From JAQIBY01 sp964615585 (GTDB taxonomy: Bacteria; Bacteroidota; Bacteroidia; Bacteroidales; ML635J-15), in assembly GCA_964615585.1 (NCBI GenBank), contig CAZTNS010000041.1:1-22087 (forward strand): a stretch of DNA of 22,087 nt, in the 5' to 3' direction. Position numbers and translations under genes: made by a program. Of the stretch, positions 16,035 through 22,087 are shown piece after piece. The notes beneath the pieces are model-generated. The model made no database searches. It was not told the DNA's origin and saw nothing but the letters and a program-made list of their open reading frames with translations. Numbering within the stretch: the stretch's first letter is position 1; the number at the start of each line of letters is the position of its first letter.

Positions 16035-16754
16035 ATGGACAAAAACAGTAACACATACATTTTTCTTTTTGCCATCATCATGATCGTGATTGTAGCGGTG
16101 GTGTTGTCGGTTATTTCTACACAGCTGCAGCCTTTGCAGGACAGAAATGTTAAAGTGCAAAAGATGCAGGATATCCTTGCTGCAATGTGTGTTGAAACAA
16201 CATCTGAAGACGCTGTGGCCGATTTTGAAAAATACATCACAAACAGCCTGGTGCTGAACAATGAAGGAGAAACCATCGACAGCGTCAAAGCTTTCAATGT
16301 TGATATGAAAAAAGAACTGGCAAAGAACCCGGATCAACGAAATTTACCGCTTTTCATAGGGAAAACCGAAAAGGGCGAATCAAAGTACATCATTCCTCTG
16401 AGGGGAAAAGGATTATGGGGCCCCATCTGGGGATATATCGCACTGAATGATGACTATAATACCATTTTTGGAGCCAGTTTTTCCCATGATGCCGAAACCC
16501 CCGGGCTAGGTGCAGAAATCAATACATCAAACTTTGAAAACCAGTTCAGGGGAAAACAAATATTGAATCAACGCAATGAGTTTGTGTCGGTGGATGTTGT
16601 GAAAGGGGGCGCTCCCGAAGATGACATCAATGCCGTGGACGCCATTACAGGAGGCACAATTACAAGCCACGGCCTGAGAGATATGCTGAGTGATTGCATA
16701 AAACCATACATGAGTTATTTCGATAAACAAACATCAAAATCCATAGGAGAATAA
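16035..16754 (+). CDS. nqrC: Na+-translocating NADH:quinone reductase subunit C
   Basis: 239 residues, slightly shorter than the Vibrio protein. One N-terminal helix (about 8-28) anchors a periplasmic domain carrying covalent FMN. The flavinylation motif is DAITGGTITS (202-211), with Thr208 the expected attachment residue. The usual alanine of (S/T)GAT is glycine here. GKGLWGPIWGYIAL and HDAETPGLGAEI are further family blocks. The domain faces the periplasm, where the lipoprotein ApbE would act. Spacing to nqrB and nqrD is 2-3 bases, so the genes are tightly coupled. Confidence 0.96.
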   Translation: MDKNSNTYIFLFAIIMIVIVAVVLSVISTQLQPLQDRNVKVQKMQDILAAMCVETTSEDAVADFEKYITNSLVLNNEGETIDSVKAFNVDMKKELAKNPDQRNLPLFIGKTEKGESKYIIPLRGKGLWGPIWGYIALNDDYNTIFGASFSHDAETPGLGAEINTSNFENQFRGKQILNQRNEFVSVDVVKGGAPEDDINAVDAITGGTITSHGLRDMLSDCIKPYMSYFDKQTSKSIGE

Positions 16755-16757
16755 ACC

Positions 16758-17405
16758 ATGAGCAAAATGAAAGACCCCTTATTTTCCGCAACAAACATGC
16801 AACTGCTTAAAGAGCCGTTGAACAAGAACAATCCGATCACAGTTCAGGTGCTGGGGATTTGTTCGGCGCTGGCCATCACCGTACAGCTTAAACCCTCTGT
16901 CATAATGGCGTTGAGTGTTGTTTTTGTGATGGGATTCAGCAACCTTATCGTATCTCTGCTGAGGAAAACCATCCCGGTAAGGATACGGATTATTTTGCAA
17001 CTTATGGTCATTGCTTCACTGGTTGTCATCGTTGACCAGGTACTCAAAGCATATATGTTTGATGTAAGTAAACAACTTTCGGTTTTTGTCGGGCTCATCA
17101 TCACCAATTGCATCATCATGGGAAGGCTTGAAGCTTTTGCATTGAAAAACAAACCATGGCCATCCCTGCTCGACGGACTGGGGAATGCTGCAGGTTACGG
17201 TGTAATCCTTGTAATTGTCGGCTTTTTCCGTGAACTGTTTGGCTCAGGTACCATCTGGGGATATCAGGTGGTTCCCGAAGGGGTTTACGGCATAGGTTAT
17301 GAAAACAACGGCCTGTTTATTCTGCCCCCAATGGCATTGATCATTGTTGGAATTATTATATGGATACAACGTTATAGAAATCGTGAACTCATCGAAGAAA
17401 AATAA
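16758..17405 (+). CDS. nqrD: Na+-translocating NADH:quinone reductase subunit D
   Basis: 215 residues with about six membrane helices. It pairs with NqrE in an inverted arrangement and shares a membrane [2Fe-2S] centre. The cysteines expected to bind it are Cys35 (VLGICSALA) and Cys118 (ITNCIIMGRLEAFA). GLGNAAGYGVILVIVGFFRELFGSGT is a strong NqrD/RnfE signature. The first 25 residues are a soluble lead. It lies between nqrC (3-base gap) and nqrE (5-base gap). Confidence 0.96.
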   Translation: MSKMKDPLFSATNMQLLKEPLNKNNPITVQVLGICSALAITVQLKPSVIMALSVVFVMGFSNLIVSLLRKTIPVRIRIILQLMVIASLVVIVDQVLKAYMFDVSKQLSVFVGLIITNCIIMGRLEAFALKNKPWPSLLDGLGNAAGYGVILVIVGFFRELFGSGTIWGYQVVPEGVYGIGYENNGLFILPPMALIIVGIIIWIQRYRNRELIEEK

Positions 17406-17410
17406 TCGCC

Positions 17411-18028
17411 ATGGAACATTTATTTAACATATTTGTCAAATCGATTTTTGTTGAGAACATGGTGTTTGCCTATTTCCTGGGCATGTGTTCTTACCTGGCT
17501 GTTTCAAAAACAGTTAAAACCTCTGTAGGGCTTGGAATTGCTGTGATATTTGTGTTGGGCATCACCGTGCCAATCAACTACCTGATACAAAATTACTTTT
17601 TGGTTGATGGCGCACTGGCATGGATAAGCCCCGAACTTGCAGATGTAAACCTCGGGTTCTTAAGGTTTATCATTTTCATTGCCGTGATTGCCTCTATGGT
17701 ACAACTGGTGGAAATGGTAATTGAAAAATTTTCGCCTACACTGTATGCCAACCTCGGTATATTTTTACCACTGATTGCTGTCAACTGCGCCATATTGGGT
17801 GGCTCTCTGTTTATGGCCGAACGGGCATACAACACCATTGCCGAAGCAACCACATACGGCTTAGGTTCAGGTGTGGGATGGTTTCTCGCTATCGTGGGCA
17901 TCGCTGCAATACGTGAAAAAATAAAATATTCCAACGTGCCGGCTCCATTGAGAGGCCTAGGCATTACATTTATCATTACCGGCCTGATGGGTATTGCTTT
18001 TATGGGCTTTATGGGAATTGAGTTGTAA
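17411..18028 (+). CDS. nqrE: Na+-translocating NADH:quinone reductase subunit E
   Basis: 205 residues, about six membrane helices, the partner of NqrD. Cys26 (YFLGMCSYLAVSK) and Cys126 (AVNCAILGGSLF) match the cluster-binding cysteines of the family. GSGVGWFLAIVGIAAIREKI is a further NqrE signature. The size agrees with the family. It follows nqrD by 5 bases and precedes nqrF by 21. Confidence 0.96.
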   Translation: MEHLFNIFVKSIFVENMVFAYFLGMCSYLAVSKTVKTSVGLGIAVIFVLGITVPINYLIQNYFLVDGALAWISPELADVNLGFLRFIIFIAVIASMVQLVEMVIEKFSPTLYANLGIFLPLIAVNCAILGGSLFMAERAYNTIAEATTYGLGSGVGWFLAIVGIAAIREKIKYSNVPAPLRGLGITFIITGLMGIAFMGFMGIEL

Positions 18029-18049
18029 TCTCAAAAAACAAACTGAATT

Positions 18050-19309
18050 ATGATATTATTGACCAATCAGATAATTGTTGTTATTGCAGGCGTTGTGGTG
18101 TTCCTGGTTGTTATACTGGTTTTAGTGATTGTTTTGCTGTATGCAAAGAAAAAACTCACACCTCAGGGGGAAGTAAAGATCACCATCAACGATGAAACAG
18201 AAATCAAAGCCAGCCCCGGGTCAAATTTACTGGATACATTGGCTCAGCACAAGCTTTATCTGCCATCAGCATGTGGAGGACAAGGGACATGCGGAACCTG
18301 TATATGCCAGGTATTTGAAGGGGCCGGGGATATTTTGATAACGGAAACCGGGTTTTTCAGCCGCAAAGAACAAAACAACTATTGGCGGCTGGCATGCCAG
18401 GTAAAAGTGCGTAACGACTTGAAAATTGGCTTGCCACCTGAATTTCTTGACATCAAAAAGTGGGAATGCGAAGTCATTTCAAATCGAAATGTGGCCACTT
18501 TTATCAAAGAGTTTGTGGTGAAATTGCCTGAAGGTGAACACATGGATTTTCGCCCGGGCGGATATGTACAGATTGATGTACCTAAAATAGAAGTGGATTA
18601 CGGAAAAGACATTGATGTGGAGGAAGAATACAGGGAAGACTGGGATAAACTGAACCTGTGGGATTTGAAAATGCGAAACCATGAACCCACATTCAGAGCC
18701 TATTCAATGGCCAATCATCCCGCCGAAGGAAACATTGTAAAACTGAACATCAGGATTGCCACCCCACCATGGGATGCTAAAAAGAACAAGTTTAAAAATG
18801 TGAACCCCGGTGTTTGTTCATCTTACATATTTTCTCGCCAGCCCGGCGATAAAGTAACCATTTCAGGCCCTTATGGTGAATTTTTCATCAAAGAAACCGA
18901 ACGTGAAATGATGTACATAGGTGGAGGCGCTGGCATGGCTCCTTTACGTTCACACATTTTCCACCTGCTCAAAACCCTTAAATCCGACCGTAAAATTACA
19001 TTCTGGTACGGGGCACGGTCTAAACGTGAAATGTTTTACGAAGAAGAATTCAGACAACTGGAAAAAGAATTTCCCAATTTTAAATTCTTTGTGGCATTGT
19101 CCGACCCCTTGCCGGAAGATAACTGGAATGGTTATACCGGTTTTATTCACACTGTGGTTGAAAAAGAATATTTATCCAAACTCGAAGAACCCGAAGAACT
19201 TGAATATTACCTGTGTGGCCCGCCATTGATGAACGATGCCGTATTGAAAATGCTGGATGAGTATGGTGTGCCCGAAGAAATGATAGCTTTCGATGATTTC
19301 GGAGGATAA
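18050..19309 (+). CDS. nqrF: Na+-translocating NADH:quinone reductase subunit F
   Basis: 419 residues. This is the electron entry subunit: it oxidises NADH and passes electrons to the other flavins. An N-terminal membrane helix (about 5-31) is followed by a ferredoxin-like [2Fe-2S] domain with Cys75, Cys81, Cys84 and Cys116 (ACGGQGTCGTC...LAC). The FAD-binding motif RAYSMANHP is at 216-224, the NADH-binding GGGAGMAPLRS at 291-301, and the family C terminus YYLCGPPLMNDAVL...FDDFGG is intact. Last nqr gene; the apbE start lies 25 bases after its stop. Confidence 0.97.
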   Translation: MILLTNQIIVVIAGVVVFLVVILVLVIVLLYAKKKLTPQGEVKITINDETEIKASPGSNLLDTLAQHKLYLPSACGGQGTCGTCICQVFEGAGDILITETGFFSRKEQNNYWRLACQVKVRNDLKIGLPPEFLDIKKWECEVISNRNVATFIKEFVVKLPEGEHMDFRPGGYVQIDVPKIEVDYGKDIDVEEEYREDWDKLNLWDLKMRNHEPTFRAYSMANHPAEGNIVKLNIRIATPPWDAKKNKFKNVNPGVCSSYIFSRQPGDKVTISGPYGEFFIKETEREMMYIGGGAGMAPLRSHIFHLLKTLKSDRKITFWYGARSKREMFYEEEFRQLEKEFPNFKFFVALSDPLPEDNWNGYTGFIHTVVEKEYLSKLEEPEELEYYLCGPPLMNDAVLKMLDEYGVPEEMIAFDDFGG

Positions 19310-19334
19310 ATTTAACGGGAACAGGAGTAATCAC

Positions 19335-20339
19335 ATGAAACATTGTAACATTACAAAACTGTTGTTTCTTGCATGGATGGCGATTGTATTGTTTTCATGC
19401 AACAACCCCAAAAATAACTATTACAAATACCAGGGACAAATTCAGGGCACCTATTTCAGGGTTATGTATGAAGCTGACAAAGATTATGCCCCACAAATTG
19501 ATTCCCTGCTGAAACGTTTCAATCAAAGCCTGAACAATTACGATAGCACAAGCCTCATTTCAAAAATCAACCGCAGCGAAGACGTTAAAACAGATTCGTT
19601 GTTCAACGCTATGTTTATGGCTGCCAAAAAAATATGGAAACAATCTGATGGCCGTTTCGATATCAGCATTGCCCCCCTCGCAAATGCCTGGGGTTTTGGG
19701 TACAAATCCGGTCACGCTCCCGATTCCGCACAAATTGACAGCCTGATGGAATTCGTGGGGATGGAAAACATTTCCCTTGAAAACAACACCGTGGTTAAAG
19801 TGGATGAGCGCGTGGAAATCATTGGCAATGCCATTGCCAAAGGAATGTCGGTAGATTATGTGGCACAATACCTTGAATCAAAAGGGATAACCAATTACCT
19901 GGTTGATATAGGAGGAGAGATCAGGGCTCAGGGCAAGTCCCAAAAAGGAAAAACATGGCTTGTCGGCATTGATAAACCCATTGTGGACAGTATGGCGAAA
20001 GACAGGGAAATAGAAGGAAAAATTTCATTGGATGATATGGCCGTTGCCACATCGGGAGATTACCGCAATTACAAAGTCCATAACGGAAAAAAGTACGGGC
20101 ATTCCATTGATCCGGCAACAGGGTACCCGGCAAATTCTGAGATTTTATCGGCTACCGTTATCCATCCGCAATGCATGATCGCAGATGCCTGGGCAACGGC
20201 TTTTATGGTAATGAAAACACCGGAAGAAGCCCTTGCTATTGCAAACAGCATCGAAAACATGGAAGCCATGTTCATCACCGCAGATCATAATGGTGATTAC
20301 AGCATGCACACCTCCCGCGATTTCCATTTCAGCGAATAA
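19335..20339 (+). CDS. apbE: FAD:protein FMN transferase, lipoprotein
   Basis: 334 residues from the ATG at 19335. This start is chosen over an in-frame ATG at 19293, inside nqrF, because ACAGGAG lies 7 bases upstream and because it exposes a lipoprotein signal (KLLFLAWMAIVLFSC, lipid Cys22). The enzyme cuts FAD and attaches FMN to Thr of NqrB and NqrC on the periplasmic side. Family motifs: IAKGMS (167-172), DIGGE (191-195), ATSGDYRNY (238-246), HSIDPATGYP (256-265) and the Mg/FAD-site ADAWATA (283-289). Placement right after nqrF, whose complex needs this modification, makes the role nearly certain. Probably cotranscribed with nqr. Confidence 0.95.
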   Translation: MKHCNITKLLFLAWMAIVLFSCNNPKNNYYKYQGQIQGTYFRVMYEADKDYAPQIDSLLKRFNQSLNNYDSTSLISKINRSEDVKTDSLFNAMFMAAKKIWKQSDGRFDISIAPLANAWGFGYKSGHAPDSAQIDSLMEFVGMENISLENNTVVKVDERVEIIGNAIAKGMSVDYVAQYLESKGITNYLVDIGGEIRAQGKSQKGKTWLVGIDKPIVDSMAKDREIEGKISLDDMAVATSGDYRNYKVHNGKKYGHSIDPATGYPANSEILSATVIHPQCMIADAWATAFMVMKTPEEALAIANSIENMEAMFITADHNGDYSMHTSRDFHFSE

Positions 20340-20442
20340 TCCACGAAAAATCATTCAAAGAACCCGTTTTTTAAAAAACCCATTTTCAAACAAACTTTTT
20401 GCAGATTGTTTTGTTGTAATCAAAAGTACAGGGAAAAAGATT

Positions 20443-20919
20443 GTGGAAAAACAAAATCAACATAATAATACGCCGGTGATTAAGAACCCGGAAAAACTCA
20501 TAGATTACATTGCCTTTTTTATCAACATCAAGGAAGAAGATTACATCACTTATGTGGATGATCATTGTTTTGAATACACTAAACAGTTCAATGATTTTAT
20601 TCAACAGCTCCATGACTCAAACATGGTGGATAGTTATGAACACCTGATCCATTCAATCACCGATCATCCCGGCGATGAGCAATCACGCTGCGAAGCATTT
20701 TCGGGGTGGATGCAGGAATTGAACCGCACCATTAGTCGCCCCTGTGATTTGAGGGAAGCTGATGTTTGTTTTCTTCGCAAAGCCTTTCTAACCTTGGTGC
20801 GCATGGAAAAAATCTTTCCCGGATCCTATGCCATTGATGTCGAAACCGGAACATGGCTTAAATTGCTCAAACAATTCAGAAATCTCTACGACGCTGGAAG
20901 GGTAAAATCAAAATTCTGA
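20443..20919 (+). CDS. Conserved-looking protein of unknown function, GTG start
   Basis: 158 residues from GTG at 20443, with AGGGAAAAAG just upstream. The reading frame is open further upstream but its only ATGs lie inside apbE, so GTG is the best start; no ATG fits. The protein is soluble, acidic and mostly helical, with no signal or membrane segment. Visible landmarks are IDYIAFFINIKEED, YEHLIHSITDHPGD, LRKAFLTLVRMEKIFPG and a C-terminal VETGTWLKLLKQFRNLYDAGR. The last part loosely resembles the C-terminal pattern of small DUF6508-type proteins, but I would not assign it on that. It lies 103 bases after apbE and may be the last gene of that transcript. Function unknown. Confidence 0.6.
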   Translation: MEKQNQHNNTPVIKNPEKLIDYIAFFINIKEEDYITYVDDHCFEYTKQFNDFIQQLHDSNMVDSYEHLIHSITDHPGDEQSRCEAFSGWMQELNRTISRPCDLREADVCFLRKAFLTLVRMEKIFPGSYAIDVETGTWLKLLKQFRNLYDAGRVKSKF

Positions 20920-21188
20920 CATTTTTTGTAACAAATCATACCAAATTCAAACCATATGTGTACAAAAATTGTATTGATGTATTAATTATGAGCAGCGGGA
21001 TAGTGTTCGCCCTGGCTCGCCATGGTCTCCGTCTTTGACTTTTACCTCCTGTTGGCTATGCCCATAGTTTTGCATACATGTAAACAGGTGTCTTTTGTGG
21101 TATTATCAGAGCTTTAACCGCATGCTGAATTTAACCTTGATTACTGATTCAACGGAAGTTATTTTATAAATCGTCAATGTCGATATTC

Positions 21189-21222
21189 TTTGTTTTTTCT
21201 TAGCATAAAATTTATACTTTTG
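21189..21222 (+). promoter_or_regulatory. Candidate promoter of the UpxY-like gene
   Basis: TTTG (21189-21192), 22 bases, then TACTTTTG (21215-21222) matches the Bacteroidota consensus, with the spacing at the long end. The predicted leader is about 44 bases. Confidence 0.55.
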
Positions 21223-21253
21223 ACCTGTAACATAAATGCGATTTTAAATATAC

Positions 21254-21272
21254 GTGTTTAAACACATGTGTT
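21254..21272 (+). promoter_or_regulatory. Overlapping palindromes abutting the start codon
   Basis: GTGTTTAAACAC (21254-21265) and AACACATGTGTT (21261-21272) are both perfect 12-base palindromes and share AACAC. In RNA the shared arm can pair with either neighbour, giving two exclusive small hairpins directly before the ATG. In DNA they could be an operator. There is no Shine-Dalgarno sequence. Confidence 0.4.
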
Positions 21273-21842
21273 ATGGAAAATTGTGGCATAAAAACCATAA
21301 AGTCGAAGCAATTAAAAAAGCATTGGATGGTAGTATATACACGCCACAGGTGTGAAAAAAAACTACATACTTTTCTGAAAAAACAAGGCATTGAATCTTT
21401 TTTACCTCTATATTCAACAGTGCGGCAATGGAGCGACAGAAAGAAAAATGTCGAATTGCCTTTGCTGAACGGGATTGTATTTATTAAGGTAAATGCAAAA
21501 TGCTTGAATGATATTTATAAGATTCCCCTGGTAACAGGTGTGCTAAAAGAGTTTGGATATCCCGGCATTGTACATGAACAAGAAATCAATAACCTGAAAA
21601 TCATTGCACGGGAGTGGAGTGGAGATAATGTACACCAAGTGTCCGTTAAGGAGTTTTATCCAGGTGATTACGTCCGGGTGAAAAGAGGTAAATTTAAAGG
21701 CCTTACAGGCTGTTTAACAGAAATAAAAGGGCGATTCAGGCTGGTGATGGAATTGAATGCCATCAATACCAGTTTTGTGATTAACCTGCCTGCCTCTCAG
21801 GTGGGAAAAATCGCTTCGAAAAAGGAAAAGCAAGTGTCATAG
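21273..21842 (+). CDS. UpxY-like NusG paralog, transcription antiterminator
   Basis: 189 residues. An N-terminal NusG (NGN) domain (about 17-110) opens with KHWMVVYTRHRCEKKLHTFLKKQGIESFLPL and includes LPLLNGIVFIKV. A KOW domain (about 130-155) follows, GDYVRVKRGKFKGLTG, then a basic C-terminal tail. Specialised NusG paralogs of this type (UpxY, LoaP, RfaH) bind RNA polymerase early in long operons and keep it from terminating. In Bacteroidota they are usually the first gene of capsule or exopolysaccharide loci, acting on their own operon. The next 245 bases show no gene, so any polysaccharide operon must begin beyond the window; the partner UpxZ is not seen here. A promoter candidate lies at 21189-21222. 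Confidence 0.88.
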   Translation: MENCGIKTIKSKQLKKHWMVVYTRHRCEKKLHTFLKKQGIESFLPLYSTVRQWSDRKKNVELPLLNGIVFIKVNAKCLNDIYKIPLVTGVLKEFGYPGIVHEQEINNLKIIAREWSGDNVHQVSVKEFYPGDYVRVKRGKFKGLTGCLTEIKGRFRLVMELNAINTSFVINLPASQVGKIASKKEKQVS

Positions 21843-21920
21843 ACGCACCGCTGTATGTTCCTGAATTGCAGATTGAAAGCACTTTTGCATGTGACTTCCA
21901 GTGGCGAAGCTGTGTGTTTT

Positions 21921-22029
21921 GAGATGGAGGGATGGAGAGATTGTGAGATAGAGAGATAGAGAGATGGTGTGATGGAGAGATTGAGAGATAGAGAGATGGT
22001 GTGATGGAGAGATTGAGAGATAGAGAGAC
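21921..22029. repeat. 32-base minisatellite built from 8-base GA-rich units
   Basis: Two identical 32-base units (21961-21992 and 21993-22024) follow a third at 21921-21952 that differs at three positions. An extra GAGATAGA lies between the first and second. Each unit reads as four 8-base relatives: GAGATGGT, GTGATGGA, GAGATTGA, GAGATAGA. The plus strand is almost pure purine plus T. All three minus-strand frames stay open through it only because the unit lacks stops, so the Ser/Leu/Ile/Pro-rich reading frames are not real genes. It lies 80 bases after the UpxY-like gene. Confidence 0.9.
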
Positions 22030-22087
22030 AACCAATAATTCGACAACGAACGAAACAAACCGTAACACACATTACTGTACTATAGAT

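Larger units (their letters stand above)
20920..21272. other. 353-base intergenic region before the UpxY-like gene
   Basis: It begins AT-rich and holds a small TACAA-AAA-TTGTA hairpin around 20960. From about 20989 to 21065 the composition becomes clearly richer in G and C than the flanks, without a gene. On the minus strand a 24-codon stretch at 21056-21130 reads ...PQKTPVYMYAKLWA and stops; it could be a gene relic. The last 85 bases hold the promoter and leader of the next gene. Confidence 0.45.

Noticed and set aside
13491..18028. Possible Rnf complex instead of Nqr
   Set aside because: Subunit order A-F, the NqrF ferredoxin/FAD/NADH architecture, the NqrA N terminus and adjacent apbE all fit Nqr, and no RnfB-type ferredoxin gene is present.
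20233..20442. N-terminal extension of the 158-residue protein into apbE
   Set aside because: The first 36 codons are an out-of-frame reading of the apbE 3' end; the ribosome-binding-like sequence supports the GTG at 20443.
21781..22072. Three minus-strand Ser/Leu/Ile/Pro-rich frames over the minisatellite
   Set aside because: They are translations of the repeat in all three frames, open only because the 32-base unit has no stop codons.

Overview
The window looks like a chromosomal stretch of a Bacteroidota (Bacteroidales/Marinilabiliales-like) organism. The signs are several promoter candidates of the Bacteroidota type (TTTG or TTG, about 20 bases, then TAnnTTTG), few Shine-Dalgarno sequences, a complete Na+-NQR operon followed by a lipoprotein ApbE, and a UpxY-like NusG paralog of the kind that heads surface-polysaccharide loci. 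The species cannot be named from the sequence.

Layout. Bases 1-71 hold two hairpin-forming palindromes, possibly the edge of a REP- or IS200-like repeat lying outside the window. Bases 242-5128 (minus strand) are a three-gene operon whose genes overlap by 10-11 bases: a lipoprotein fusing Memo and AMMECR1 domains, a radical SAM enzyme of the AmmeMemoRadiSam type with an N-terminal membrane anchor, and a 14-helix membrane protein with a degenerate spermidine-synthase-like domain in the middle. A divergent control region with two inverted repeats separates it from a Pif1/RecD-like helicase with an HTH tail (plus strand). Next comes a minus-strand group: a phosphohexomutase, a long-chain acyl-CoA synthetase, a small predicted beta-barrel, a small lipoprotein with a clear promoter and terminator, and a TruC-like pseudouridine synthase. 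A 535-base intergenic region with a long inverted repeat leads into nqrABCDEF-apbE (plus strand), then a 158-residue protein of unknown function, then a 353-base gap with a composition-shifted patch and a good promoter in front of the UpxY-like gene. The window ends in a 32-base-period minisatellite.

How the parts work together. NqrA-F form the respiratory Na+ pump. ApbE attaches FMN to threonines of NqrB and NqrC, and both target motifs are visible. The mutase and the UpxY-like regulator fit a surface-polysaccharide lifestyle. The most unusual unit is the first operon. The lipobox, the signal anchor and the positive-inside rule each predict that all three products face the outside of the cytoplasmic membrane. 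That is unexpected for a radical SAM enzyme and suggests a little-described extracytoplasmic AmmeMemoRadiSam variant.
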